DNA of 64,000 nucleotides from Oscillospiraceae bacterium. GTDB lineage: Bacteria > Bacillota > Clostridia > Oscillospirales > Oscillospiraceae. The notes beneath the pieces were generated by a model. The model was not told the DNA's origin and did no database searches. It saw only the letters and a list, made by a program, of their open reading frames with translations. Position 1 is the first letter of the stretch. The number at the start of each line of letters is the position of its first letter. Both the position numbers and the translations under genes were made by a program. Of the stretch, positions 17,995 through 28,205 are shown one piece after another. Location: contig WRJA01000003.1 in assembly GCA_009782435.1 (NCBI GenBank), forward strand, positions 1-64,000. Reading direction: 5' to 3'.

Positions 17995-20052
17995 ATGTCA
18001 ACGCAGGGTAAAAAGGGTATTTGCATGAAATATGAGGAATGGAAGATTCCCTATGAAAAACAGAAGCGCGACGGAGAGATCTTCGAGGCCGGGTATCCCC
18101 CGTTGCTTGCGGCCCTGCTGAGCAAAAGAGGCTTGACCCGAAAGGCTGACGCCGAACGGTTTTTGTTCTCGGGCGAGGAGCTGTTGGAAGACCCCATGCT
18201 TTTACCTGACATGCAAAAAGCGATAGAGCGTGTTGAGCGGGCCGTTTCAAGCGGCGAGAGGACGGTCATTTACGGCGACTATGATGTTGACGGCATAACT
18301 GCGGCTTGCATGCTGACGGATTATCTTCGCAAGCGCGGCGCCGACTGCGAGCTTTACATACCGGATCGTATCGAAGAGGGTTACGGGCTGAACGCCGCGG
18401 CTGTCGAGATGCTCAGATCCCGCGGAACGGGCCTTATCATCACGGTGGATTGCGGCATTACGGCGATCGATGAAACCGACCTCGCCGCCCGGCTCAAAGT
18501 GGATATGATAATAACCGATCACCACGAGTGTACGGAGGCCTTACCGCGGGCCGAGGCCGTCATAAACCCGAAAAGACCCGATTCGGCTTATCCCTGCCGA
18601 GAGCTTGCGGGAGTGGGAGTCGCGTTCAAACTTATCTGCGCCATGGAAAAAAATCAAAAAACCATGCTGGCGGAATATTCCGATCTGATTGCGGTCGGAA
18701 CGGTCGCGGACGTTGTGCCGCTGACCGGAGAAAACAGATTTTTAGTCAGAGCCGGAACGGAAAAACTGAAAAACGACCCGAGGCCCGGTTTTGCCGCTTT
18801 GCTCAAACAGGTGAAAACCACCGGTAAAATGTTGAACGCCGTTACGATAGGATACGCGATCGCGCCGAGGATAAACGCCGCCGGGCGTCTCGGGCGCGCC
18901 GACGTTGCGGTTTCCCTCCTGAACGCCGCAAGCGAAGAAGAGGCTGAAGAGAGCGCCCGAGAACTTTCCGGGTTGAACCGCAGGCGCCGCGAGTTGGAGC
19001 AGCTGATATGGGAACAGGCGAAACAAAGGCTGGAAGAGTGCCCGCCCGAGGCCCCTATCGTGCTTGCCGACGAAGCTTGGCATCAAGGCGTCATCGGGAT
19101 AGCGGCGTCACGGCTTACAGAGATGTACGGGTTTCCCGCCGTTATCATTTGCCTTGACGGTGAAAAGGGGAAAGGCTCCTGCAGAAGCCCGGGCGGTTTT
19201 AACATGCTCGAAGCGCTGGGTGCTTGCTCCGAACACCTTGTGAGTTTCGGCGGCCACGCGCAGGCGGCCGGACTCAATATAAAAAGAGATAAAATCGATG
19301 ATTTCCGCAGGGCTTTATGTGAGTATTATCAATACAGCCCGACGGATACGGAAAGCCGGCGCGCGGAACCTGAACTCAGAGTGGACGAACCGGAGCTGCT
19401 GAGCGTCGAATCTACCGAATCCATCGATCTGCTCGAGCCTTTCGGCAACGGCAATCCGAGACCGCTGCTTTGTATTACGGATGCGGTTTTAGAGTCGATA
19501 ACGCCTTTAAAAGACGGAAAACATCTTCGGATATATGCGTCAAAATTCGGAAGAAGCCTCGAATGTGTGTTTTTTTCGCAAAGACCGGAGGAACTCGGCG
19601 CTTTGGCCGGTGATTTTGCGGATCTGGCTTTTTGCCCGCAAATAAATGAATTTCGTTCGCGGACGACAGTTCAGCTCATACTCTCAGGACTTCGAAAATT
19701 TGACGGCGCCGGACTTATTAAGCGCCTGACAAACGGAGATATGTCTCCGGCGGAGGCCGGAGAAAATCTCCCGGAACGCGCGGATTTTGCCGCGATATGG
19801 AAAAACATCCGGCAGCGGGGAGGTCAAATCCGGGGACGCCTGCCGGAGATCATGCGGGCGCTCGACGCTCGGATGACCCCGGGGAAGTTTTTTGTATGCC
19901 TTTCGGTTTTCGGCGAACTCGGATTGATCGAACTGAGCGAAAGCGGCGAAGAACTCAGCGTTTTGCAAACAGAGACGGAGGGAAAGACGGATCTGAACGC
20001 GTCCTTGCTGATGAGGGCGCTTTCGGTATCGGTATCGCGGCATTCGGGTTGA
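17995..20052 (+). CDS. recJ: Single-stranded-DNA-specific exonuclease RecJ
   Basis: YGDYDVDGITAACML, TDHHECTEALP (DHH), SFGGHAQAAGL DHHA1-type motif; alternative start MKYEEW. Confidence 0.93.
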   Translation: MSTQGKKGICMKYEEWKIPYEKQKRDGEIFEAGYPPLLAALLSKRGLTRKADAERFLFSGEELLEDPMLLPDMQKAIERVERAVSSGERTVIYGDYDVDGITAACMLTDYLRKRGADCELYIPDRIEEGYGLNAAAVEMLRSRGTGLIITVDCGITAIDETDLAARLKVDMIITDHHECTEALPRAEAVINPKRPDSAYPCRELAGVGVAFKLICAMEKNQKTMLAEYSDLIAVGTVADVVPLTGENRFLVRAGTEKLKNDPRPGFAALLKQVKTTGKMLNAVTIGYAIAPRINAAGRLGRADVAVSLLNAASEEEAEESARELSGLNRRRRELEQLIWEQAKQRLEECPPEAPIVLADEAWHQGVIGIAASRLTEMYGFPAVIICLDGEKGKGSCRSPGGFNMLEALGACSEHLVSFGGHAQAAGLNIKRDKIDDFRRALCEYYQYSPTDTESRRAEPELRVDEPELLSVESTESIDLLEPFGNGNPRPLLCITDAVLESITPLKDGKHLRIYASKFGRSLECVFFSQRPEELGALAGDFADLAFCPQINEFRSRTTVQLILSGLRKFDGAGLIKRLTNGDMSPAEAGENLPERADFAAIWKNIRQRGGQIRGRLPEIMRALDARMTPGKFFVCLSVFGELGLIELSESGEELSVLQTETEGKTDLNASLLMRALSVSVSRHSG

Positions 20053-20077
20053 TTGCCGCAGGTCGGGAGAGACGTAT

Positions 20078-22300
20078 ATGACGCAAACCTGCGTGAACAG
20101 TATTTGCCGGGACCCGGAAGATATTTTCCGGGATATTGAGAAAAAGATAACAGTAAATAACCCGGCGGCGGATATAGGCATGATACGCGCGGCTGTCGAT
20201 TGCGCCGTGAAGTATCATGAGGGGCAGTTGCGCAACGACGGGTCGCCGTTTGTGACGCACGTTTTGGAGGCGGCGGCGATAGCGGCGGATATGGGGCTTG
20301 ACGAGGAAGCGATAACGGCCGCCGTTCTTCATGACTGCATAGAAGACACGGACCTGACTTACCGGGATATTAAAAATCGTTTCGGACGCACCGTTGCCGA
20401 TTTGGTCAACGGCGTGACGAAACTGACGCGCATGCAGCCGATGAACCAAGAGGACGAGCAGATGGAAAATCTTCGCAAGATGCTGCTTGCCATGGCGAAG
20501 GATATCCGGGTCATACTTATTAAAATAGCCGACAGGCTCCACAATATGCAGACGCTCGAATACATGAGCGATGAAAAACGGCGGCTCAAAGCGTTTGAAA
20601 CCATGGAAATATACGCGCCCATCGCCCACAGGCTCGGAATGCAGAAAATCAAATGGGAGCTTGAAGACCTCGCGCTGTTATACCTCGATCCCTTCGGCTA
20701 TAAAGAAATCACCGATGCGCTCGAGGAACGCAGCAAAGATCTGAAAGGTTTTATGGAGGGCGTTGAACAAAAAATAAAAAACAGGCTGGATGACTGGAGC
20801 ATAAACGCGACTATCTTCGGCAGACTGAAGCATATTTACAGCATATACAGAAAACTGTACACGCAAAACCCGGACATTCGGGGTATTTTCGACCTGTGCG
20901 CGTTTCGTGTCATAGTCGACAATCCGGAGGACTGCTATAACGTCCTCGGGCATGTGCACGACATGTTCAAACCGGTTCCGGGCAGATTCAAGGATTATGT
21001 CAGCACGCCGAAACCCAACGGATACCAAAGCATCCATACGACGGTTGTAGGCACGGAAGGCATACCCTTCGAAATACAGATCCGTTCCCGGGAAATGCAC
21101 CGGATCGCCGAATACGGCATAGCCGCGCACTGGAAATATAAAGCGGGCCAAGCCGGAGTCAAGGCCGGGGACGAGGAAAAATTCGCATGGATCCGCCGGC
21201 TTTTGGAAAGGCAGCAGGATTCCGAGGCGCAGGATTTTGTCCGCGATCTGAGAATCGACATGTTTGCCGACGAGGTGTTCGTTTTCACTCCGCGGGGCGA
21301 CGTTATCAACCTGACTGCGGGGGCCACGCCCATCGACTTCGCCTACAGCATACACTCGGAAGTCGGAAACAAAATGATAGGCGCGAAAGTGGACGGCCGC
21401 ATCGTGCCCATAGGACATACGCTCCAAAACGGGAATATAGTCGAAATACTTACCTCCAAATCATCATCCGGACCGAGCCGCGATTGGATACAGATCGCCA
21501 AAAGCGCCGAAGCCCGCTCAAAAATCAAGCAATGGTTCAAAAAGGAAAAACGCGAAGAAAACATCATACACGGGAAATCGCTCTTTGAGGCCGAATTGAA
21601 GCGAGCCGGGCTCCGTCCGACGGACGTGACGGACGAGCGCGTTTTGCCTAACGTACTGAAGAAAATGGCCGTTACCTCACCGGAGGATATATACGCGTCT
21701 ATAGGTTACGGCGGAATGACGGCCACGCGCGCTGTCAACCGTATAAGAGACGAGGTCATAAAATCTCAGCGTCCGCACGGAAAGACCGTTTTGGATAAGC
21801 TCAACGAGAAAGCCGAAAAAAACGAGCGGCAAAAACCCGAAAAGGCGACGCAGGGCGTTTTGTTGGAAGGCCTGGATAATTGCCTAATTAAATTTTCCCG
21901 CTGCTGTACCCCCGTGCCGGGCGACGAAATCGCGGGATTCATTACTCGCGGCTACGGCGTTTCCGTACACCGAAAAGACTGCCCGAACTGTATTGCCGGA
22001 ATCGAAAAGGACGGCGGAGAGAGATGGATAAAGGCGGATTGGAGCCGGAACATCGCCGCTGCTTATTCAACGACGCTCAAAATAATCGCCAAAGAGCGGA
22101 CAGATTTTATAATGGATATTGCCGGTGTTCTGACCGGCCAAAACGCGAAAGTGCGCAGCATACATGTCAAGGACATTGAAGGCGGCAAATCGAAAGCGAC
22201 GGTGACGCTCGACATTAAAGACTTGACCGGCTTGAAAAATATTATGAGCCGCCTGTCGGCGGTAAGCGGAGTCGTTGAGGTTTCGCGTTTCGGAGGATGA
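20078..22300 (+). CDS. relA: Bifunctional (p)ppGpp synthetase/hydrolase, RelA/SpoT family
   Basis: HD motif HDCIEDT, synthetase motif RFKDYVSTPKPNGYQSIHT, TGS and ACT regions. Confidence 0.95.
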   Translation: MTQTCVNSICRDPEDIFRDIEKKITVNNPAADIGMIRAAVDCAVKYHEGQLRNDGSPFVTHVLEAAAIAADMGLDEEAITAAVLHDCIEDTDLTYRDIKNRFGRTVADLVNGVTKLTRMQPMNQEDEQMENLRKMLLAMAKDIRVILIKIADRLHNMQTLEYMSDEKRRLKAFETMEIYAPIAHRLGMQKIKWELEDLALLYLDPFGYKEITDALEERSKDLKGFMEGVEQKIKNRLDDWSINATIFGRLKHIYSIYRKLYTQNPDIRGIFDLCAFRVIVDNPEDCYNVLGHVHDMFKPVPGRFKDYVSTPKPNGYQSIHTTVVGTEGIPFEIQIRSREMHRIAEYGIAAHWKYKAGQAGVKAGDEEKFAWIRRLLERQQDSEAQDFVRDLRIDMFADEVFVFTPRGDVINLTAGATPIDFAYSIHSEVGNKMIGAKVDGRIVPIGHTLQNGNIVEILTSKSSSGPSRDWIQIAKSAEARSKIKQWFKKEKREENIIHGKSLFEAELKRAGLRPTDVTDERVLPNVLKKMAVTSPEDIYASIGYGGMTATRAVNRIRDEVIKSQRPHGKTVLDKLNEKAEKNERQKPEKATQGVLLEGLDNCLIKFSRCCTPVPGDEIAGFITRGYGVSVHRKDCPNCIAGIEKDGGERWIKADWSRNIAAAYSTTLKIIAKERTDFIMDIAGVLTGQNAKVRSIHVKDIEGGKSKATVTLDIKDLTGLKNIMSRLSAVSGVVEVSRFGG

Positions 22301-22304
22301 TAAA

Positions 22305-22748
22305 ATGAGAGCCGTGCTGACCCGTGTGACAGAAGCCTTCGTCGAGATCGACGGCGAGGTCGTCAGCGGTATCGGGAAGGGATTTTTGGTCCTGCTCGGA
22401 GTTAAGGCCGGCGACTCTGCGCGTGAGGCTGAGAAAACAGCCGACAGGATATGCGGGCTGCGTGTTTTCGAGGATGAAACAGGCAGGATGAGCATCGGGC
22501 CCGCCGAGGCTGAAGCTGAGATACTGATCGTTTCTCAGTTTACACTGTACGGCGACGTGCGCCAAAGACGCCCCGGCTTCACGCTCTCGGCGCGCCCCGA
22601 GGCCGCGGAGCCGCTGTGCGAGCTTTGCGCCGAAGAATGCAGGCGCCGGGGATTTTCGGTAAAAACAGGCCGATTCGGAGCGGATATGCAAATCCGGTCC
22701 GTGAACGACGGGCCGGTAACGCTCATTATTGATACGGACGAGCTTTGA
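22305..22748 (+). CDS. dtd: D-aminoacyl-tRNA deacylase
   Basis: SQFTLYGDVRQRRPGF and NDGPVTLIID Dtd motifs; start chosen at MRAVLTRV. Confidence 0.94.
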   Translation: MRAVLTRVTEAFVEIDGEVVSGIGKGFLVLLGVKAGDSAREAEKTADRICGLRVFEDETGRMSIGPAEAEAEILIVSQFTLYGDVRQRRPGFTLSARPEAAEPLCELCAEECRRRGFSVKTGRFGADMQIRSVNDGPVTLIIDTDEL

Positions 22749-22763
22749 AAGAGAGGGAGATTT

Positions 22764-23375
22764 ATGCTTGTAAAAACGCTGCCGGTGGGATATTTGGAAA
22801 CAAACTGTTATGTTCTGTGCGACGAGGCTTCGAAACAGTGCGCTGTTATTGATCCGGGCGACGAGCCCGACGTCATTGCGGCTTATGTAAGAGACTCCGG
22901 GCTGAGATGCGCGGCGATACTGCTCACACATTGCCATTTTGACCATATCGGCGCGCTCGGCGCGCTTCTTCGGGATTTACCGGCGACTGTGTATTTGGGA
23001 GAAAAGGACACGAAGGTACAGATCGGCAGTTCGCCGGGCTTTTTCAGACCGCCGGAGAACTCGGTTTTTTGTTCCGAGGACGACGTAATTGAAGTCGGCG
23101 GGTTGAAAATCAAGGTCATTGAAACCCCGGGGCATACGCCCGGAGGGCTTACTTTCGTATGTCTTAACGCTCTTTTTACGGGAGACACGCTGTTTTGCTC
23201 CTCATGCGGCCGCACCGATTTCCCCGGAGGGGATATGGATACGCTTATGAGGTCGCTGAAAAAACTGCACGATCTGCCGGGAGACTTTGAGGTCTATCCC
23301 GGTCACGCCGAAAGCACGAACCTTGAGAGGGAGAGGAAAACCAATTATTACATGAGATACGCCTGCGAAGAATGA
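22764..23375 (+). CDS. MBL-fold hydrolase (glyoxalase II-like)
   Basis: LLTHCHFDHIGALG (HxHxDH), ETPGHTPGG, TGDTLF, YPGHAEST. Confidence 0.92.
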   Translation: MLVKTLPVGYLETNCYVLCDEASKQCAVIDPGDEPDVIAAYVRDSGLRCAAILLTHCHFDHIGALGALLRDLPATVYLGEKDTKVQIGSSPGFFRPPENSVFCSEDDVIEVGGLKIKVIETPGHTPGGLTFVCLNALFTGDTLFCSSCGRTDFPGGDMDTLMRSLKKLHDLPGDFEVYPGHAESTNLERERKTNYYMRYACEE

Positions 23376-23412
23376 AAAAGTTCAACAATGAAGAAAAACA
23401 TTAAAAAATGTA

Positions 23413-23441
23413 TTGAAAACGAGTAATCGATGTGGTATCAT
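23413..23441 (+). promoter_or_regulatory. Predicted sigma-A promoter of the tandem YezD-like gene
   Basis: TTGAAA-N17-TATCAT, 22 nt before the ATG. Confidence 0.55.
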
Positions 23442-23462
23442 AAACAAGGTTTTTATTAAGGT

Positions 23463-23789
23463 ATGTTTAAGGAGCCGAACACGTTGAGCAAAAATAAACA
23501 TAGCGGCAATTCGGGCGGTCCGGAAGAAATCATTTTGACCGATCAGGAGCGCGAGCTTATAAAAGCCGTTCGCAAACTCGGCTCCGGCGAAGAGAGAGTC
23601 GTTGTAAAAGACTCAAAAATCGTACAGATCGAGGAGAGCAAACCGACCGACGGGAGTGCAATACCGCTGACGGTTCAGGAACAAAAAATCATTGAAATCG
23701 TCCGAGGACTCGACTACGGCGAGGAGAGGGTCGTCGTCAGAGATTCGGAAATAGTCCAGATCGAGGAAAAAAAGTCAATTAAACTGTAA
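23463..23789 (+). CDS. Tandem-duplicated YezD/DUF2292-like small protein
   Basis: Two copies: LTDQERELIKAVRKLGSGEERVVVKDSKIVQIEESK and LTVQEQKIIEIVRGLDYGEERVVVRDSEIVQIEEKK. Confidence 0.75.
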   Translation: MFKEPNTLSKNKHSGNSGGPEEIILTDQERELIKAVRKLGSGEERVVVKDSKIVQIEESKPTDGSAIPLTVQEQKIIEIVRGLDYGEERVVVRDSEIVQIEEKKSIKL

Positions 23790-23792
23790 AAA

Positions 23793-23813
23793 ATAAACGG
23801 CATTGCCGTTTAT
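23793..23813 (+). repeat. Inverted repeat / hairpin after the YezD-like gene
   Basis: ATAAACGG-CATTG-CCGTTTAT directly after the stop codon. Confidence 0.6.
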
Positions 23814-23964
23814 GCGCGAAAGCGGAAGAACCGGAGTGCGCTTGTAAGCCGCAGTTCTGATTTTATTCGGAATTACGGATGTAAAGCAAACTCCGGTTCT
23901 TGCTGTTTATACCATCGAAACTGTATCGAAATACTAACTGAAACGCTGAAAGGAGCAAATAACG

Positions 23965-24159
23965 GTGGGTGGCTTTAGCGTGCATGATCATGTCCGGATA
24001 GTCGCTGATAATGATTGGAAGGGCATGATAGGGATCGTGAGGGATATTTCATATGATATTATGCAGATCTCCTGCATAAACAGACCGGCATATTTGTATT
24101 TGGTGAATGAGAGCAATATCGGTGATATTGAGTTGATAGGCGCAAAGGACGCCATGTAA
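23965..24159 (+). CDS. Small 64-aa protein, SH3/KOW-like, unknown function
   Basis: RBS AAAGGAG upstream; FSVHDHVRIVADNDWKGMIGIVRDIS resembles KOW/SH3-like segments. Confidence 0.55.
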   Translation: MGGFSVHDHVRIVADNDWKGMIGIVRDISYDIMQISCINRPAYLYLVNESNIGDIELIGAKDAM

Positions 24160-24185
24160 AGCCCCGGCGCCGAGACCCGCGGGTC

Positions 24186-25454
24186 TTAATCCGGGACAGG
24201 CCGGAAGGGGCCGTCGAGCAAACCGGCGTAATAATCCGGGGGGCTGACTTTTCCGACCGCCGAAAAGGACAGCTTTTCGAAATCGAATATCCGTCCGGCA
24301 ACGCGCAGGATATCGTCGGCGGTAACCGCGTCATACCGACGGATCAGTTCGTCCGGAGTCAAACACCTATCGAGAAACAGCTCTCCGCCGCCGAGCCTTT
24401 CCATACGAGCGGAGGTCGATTCAAGCGACAGTATTACACTTGATTTAACATGTTCGCGCGCCCTGTCCAATTCGTCGGCGGTTATCTTTTCGCTTTGTAT
24501 GCGCCGGATCTCATCCGCAATGAGATTAAGCGCTTTTTTTTCGGTTTCGCGTCCGAGTGCGGTTTCGACGCCGAACAGCCCCGTATCGGAAAAAGACGCG
24601 TTGAATGTGTATACGGAATAACAAAGTCCGTATTTTTCCCTGACGGTACTGAACAGCCGGGAGGATACGCCGCCGCCCAAAACGGTCGACATCAGCGCCA
24701 GTGAAAAACGGTCTTCGTCCGTCGCCGTTATGCCGGGGAAACCTATGCAGAAATAATTCTGCTCGCCGGACTTGCGTTTTGTGACAGCCGCCGGAGTATA
24801 CTCCGCTTTCTTCGGCGGTTTGTTTTTTACGGTGGGCATACGGGAAAATTCGGCCTCTATACGGCGCAGATGCCTGTCTTCGAAACTGCCGCACAGTGAA
24901 AAGACCGTGCGCGACGGGCTGTAGTTCTCACTCATAAACAGCTTCAGGTCTGAGTTTGTCATTTTTGCCAGTGTCGCGGGTTTTCCCGTGATCGGTCTGC
25001 CGAGGGGGCCGCGGTAGCATTTTGCGAACAGCCGCTCCGTTACCGTGTCCTCGGGGCTGTCCTCATACATGCCGATCTCCTCGAGGATGACGCCGCGCTC
25101 GGTCTCAACGTCTTTTTGGGCAAAGGCGGAATTAAAAAACATATCGCAGAGCAGATCTATCGCCGTATCCAGATTCGAATCGAGCACCCGGGCGTAAAAA
25201 CAGGTGCTCTCTCTTGTTGTACAGGCGTTTATCCGGCCTCCGATCATGTCCGTCAATTCGGCGAGATCAAAGGCTGTTTTACTCTCCGTCCCCTTAAAAA
25301 GCATGTGCTCTATAAAATGAGCCGAACCGTTTTCGGCCGGCTTTTCATTGCGGCTGCCGGTCTTGATCCATATCCCCGCAGCGGCGGACCGGTAGTGCGG
25401 CATCTTTTCGAACACTATGCGCACGCCGTTCGGCAGTGTTATTTTTTCGTACAT
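24186..25454 (-). CDS. M16 family zinc peptidase (pitrilysin, YmxG-like)
   Basis: HFIEHMLFKGTESK (HxxEH); located downstream of pnp as common in Firmicutes; start at MYEKITLPNG. Confidence 0.93.
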   Translation of the reverse strand: MYEKITLPNGVRIVFEKMPHYRSAAAGIWIKTGSRNEKPAENGSAHFIEHMLFKGTESKTAFDLAELTDMIGGRINACTTRESTCFYARVLDSNLDTAIDLLCDMFFNSAFAQKDVETERGVILEEIGMYEDSPEDTVTERLFAKCYRGPLGRPITGKPATLAKMTNSDLKLFMSENYSPSRTVFSLCGSFEDRHLRRIEAEFSRMPTVKNKPPKKAEYTPAAVTKRKSGEQNYFCIGFPGITATDEDRFSLALMSTVLGGGVSSRLFSTVREKYGLCYSVYTFNASFSDTGLFGVETALGRETEKKALNLIADEIRRIQSEKITADELDRAREHVKSSVILSLESTSARMERLGGGELFLDRCLTPDELIRRYDAVTADDILRVAGRIFDFEKLSFSAVGKVSPPDYYAGLLDGPFRPVPD

Positions 25455-25537
25455 CGGGTAACCCCCGTAATATTTTGAACATTTCACCGGGGCTGCCGCA
25501 TGAAACACGGCAGCCCCGGTGATCGATCGCGGGCGTC

Positions 25538-27655
25538 TCAGGCTTGGCCGCGTTCTTTGAGAGCATCCTTGCGGGAGAGGTTTACCCTGCCGCGCTCGTC
25601 GATCTCCGAAACCTTTACCCAAGTCATGTCCCCGATATTGAGGACGTCCTCAACTTTTTCGGTGCGCTTGAATTCAAGGTCCTTGATATGGCACATGCCG
25701 TCTTTTCCGGGCACGAGCTCGATAAAAGCGCCGATAGGTATTATGCGAACGACCTTGCCGTAATATAAAGCGCCGATTTCCGGTTCGAAAACGATATTGT
25801 CGATCTCGCTTTTCGCGGCCCTGCAGGCGTCGATGCTTTCACTTGCTATATAGATCGAGCCGTCGTCCTCTATATCGATCTTGCATCCGGTCTCGGCGGT
25901 GATTCTTTGTATGACCTTTCCGCCGCTGCCGATGACTTCGCGTATCTTGTCGGGGTGAATCTTCATTTGTATCATCTTCGGCGCCGTTTCAGCCAGTTCC
26001 GACCGCGGCTGCGCGATGCACGGAAGCATGATCTCATCGAGTATTTTAAAGCGCGCTTCTTTTGTGATCTCGAGGGCGTTTTTAATGATTTCGGCGGTGA
26101 GGCCGTCGTTTTTGAGGTCCATTTGTATGGCGGTTATTCCCGCCTTTGTCCCCGCTACCTTAAAGTCCATTTCACCGTGGAAGTCCTCAACGCCCTGAAT
26201 GTCGATGAAAGTCGACCAACGATCGCCCTCTGTGATGAGCCCGCAGGAAATTCCGGCGACGGGCGCTTTAAGCGGCACGCCGGCGTCCATAAGAGCCAAA
26301 GTGGAGCCGCAGACCGAGCCTTGGGAAGTGCTGCCGTTCGAAGAAAGAACTTCCGAAACGAGTCTTATGGCGTATGGAAAATCAGCGACGGCGGGTATCA
26401 CGGGTTCAAGGGCTTTTTCGGCCAAAGCGCCGTGTCCGTACTCGCGCCGGCCGGTCGCCCGCGCGCCTCGGGCTTCTCCCACCGAATAGGAAGGGAAATT
26501 GTAGTGGTGGATAAAACGCTTTGATTCTTCCTCCCATATGGTGTCGAGTTTTTGAGACGCCGACAACGTATTCAGCGTTGCTATCGTCAGTATCTGAGTC
26601 TGGCCGCGGGTGAAAAGGCCCGAGCCGTGTACCCGCGGGATAAGGCCGACTTCCGCTGCCAAGGGGCGGATCTCGTCCGGCGCCCTGCCGTCGACCCTTT
26701 TGCCTTCAAGCAGTTGACGCTTGACGATTTTTTTCTGGAGTCTGTAGAGGATCTCCTCCATGTGTTTGCCCATGTCCGGGTGGGCCTCTTCGTATTTTCC
26801 GGTAACGGCGTCGACCCATTCGTTGACTCTTGCCTCTCTTATATTCTTGTCGTCCGTATCCATGCAAAATTCCATGCCGGACATATCGTTTTCGCAGAGT
26901 TTTTCGAATAACTCGTCGTCGAATGAGGCTTTTTCGTAACTGAACTTTTCTTTGCCGATCTCCGCCCTCATACGATCGATGAGATCGATGACGGGCCTTA
27001 TCTTTTCATGCGCCAGCAGTATGCCCTCGTACATTATTTCATCGGGGACCTGATCGGCGGCGGCTTCTATCATGACTATCTTTTCCGAGGTCGCGGCGAC
27101 GGTAACGGTCATGAGATTTTTTTCGCGCTCTTTTTTGGTTGGGTTGAACAGATATTTTTCCCCGTCCCATCCCAAAACTATTCCGCCCAAAGGGCCGCTC
27201 CAAGGGATGTCGGAAATCGTCACGGCGGCGGAAGCTCCGATCATGGCCGCGACTTCGGCGGAGCAGTCCCTGTCAACGGAGAGGACTTCGCAGGTGATGA
27301 CCGTGTCGTTTCGAAGGTCGGGCGGGAAAAGCGGCCGCATAGGCCTGTCTATCAGTCTTCCGGCCAGAACGGCGGGCAGAGAGGGCCGGCCTTCGCGGCG
27401 CATAAAACTGCCCGGGATTCGCCCGACCGCGTAAAGCTTTTCGTTAAAGTCGACCGCCAAAGGGAAGTAATCTATGCCGTCTCTCGGTTTCGCGGAGGCG
27501 GTCACGGTGACGAGGACGGCGGTATCTCCGTATTTGACCAATACGGCGGCGCTGCAAAGTTCGGCCAATTTGCCCGTTTCCAGAACGAGCGGGCGGCCGG
27601 CGAAGTCGATCTCATAGCGCTTTTCATCGGGGAATGTTTTTTGTTTTACTGTCAT
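25538..27655 (-). CDS. pnp: Polyribonucleotide nucleotidyltransferase
   Basis: RNase PH domains, KH (IGSGGKVIQRITAETGCKIDIEDDG) and S1 (YYGKVVRIIPIGAFIEL) domains; start at MTVKQKTFP. Confidence 0.96.
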   Translation of the reverse strand: MTVKQKTFPDEKRYEIDFAGRPLVLETGKLAELCSAAVLVKYGDTAVLVTVTASAKPRDGIDYFPLAVDFNEKLYAVGRIPGSFMRREGRPSLPAVLAGRLIDRPMRPLFPPDLRNDTVITCEVLSVDRDCSAEVAAMIGASAAVTISDIPWSGPLGGIVLGWDGEKYLFNPTKKEREKNLMTVTVAATSEKIVMIEAAADQVPDEIMYEGILLAHEKIRPVIDLIDRMRAEIGKEKFSYEKASFDDELFEKLCENDMSGMEFCMDTDDKNIREARVNEWVDAVTGKYEEAHPDMGKHMEEILYRLQKKIVKRQLLEGKRVDGRAPDEIRPLAAEVGLIPRVHGSGLFTRGQTQILTIATLNTLSASQKLDTIWEEESKRFIHHYNFPSYSVGEARGARATGRREYGHGALAEKALEPVIPAVADFPYAIRLVSEVLSSNGSTSQGSVCGSTLALMDAGVPLKAPVAGISCGLITEGDRWSTFIDIQGVEDFHGEMDFKVAGTKAGITAIQMDLKNDGLTAEIIKNALEITKEARFKILDEIMLPCIAQPRSELAETAPKMIQMKIHPDKIREVIGSGGKVIQRITAETGCKIDIEDDGSIYIASESIDACRAAKSEIDNIVFEPEIGALYYGKVVRIIPIGAFIELVPGKDGMCHIKDLEFKRTEKVEDVLNIGDMTWVKVSEIDERGRVNLSRKDALKERGQA

Positions 27656-27796
27656 TGGGGGGCTCCTTTCGATTTTCAACGGAGCTTTTTGTCCTTTTAG
27701 CATTTGAAACCGTGTCCGGTCGTTCGGACATGCTTTCAACTGCTAAAGGGCGTATCGCTCCGGTTGTTTACGGTGTTTTTCGGGAATTACAGAACA

Positions 27797-27820
27797 GCGG
27801 GGGGGCTTAATACCCCCCGC
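27797..27820 (-). terminator. Stem-loop between rpsO and pnp
   Basis: GCGGGGGG-loop-CCCCCCGC arms immediately after the rpsO stop; no clear T-tract. Confidence 0.5.
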
Positions 27821-27826
27821 GGCGTC

Positions 27827-28093
27827 TTATTTGCGGATACCGAGTTTGGCGATGCAGGCCCTGTACCGCATGATGTCCTTTTTTGCGAGATAGTCGAGGA
27901 GACGGCGGCGCTTTCCGACCATTTTCAACATACCGAGACGGCTGTGATTATCCTTTTTATGTTGTTTCAGGTGCTCCGTCAGCTGTGTGATGCGTTCGGT
28001 CAGTATGGCTATTTGTACTTCCGGGGAACCCGTGTCGGAGTCGTGCGTGCGGTTGTCGTTGATGACGGTGGTTTTTTGCTCCTTTGTGATCAT
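27827..28093 (-). CDS. rpsO: Ribosomal protein S15
   Basis: [53 protein letters not shown]. Confidence 0.97.
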   Translation of the reverse strand: MITKEQKTTVINDNRTHDSDTGSPEVQIAILTERITQLTEHLKQHKKDNHSRLGMLKMVGKRRRLLDYLAKKDIMRYRACIAKLGIRK

Positions 28094-28205
28094 TGTTCGG
28101 GGTGCTCCTTTCTTGTCGGTTCTATACCCTCCGGCTGAGTCGCGGGCGGAAAGGCGCCCTTTCAGGCTGTATCCCGGGACCCGGCGCGGGGGTCAAAGCT
28201 CGGAA

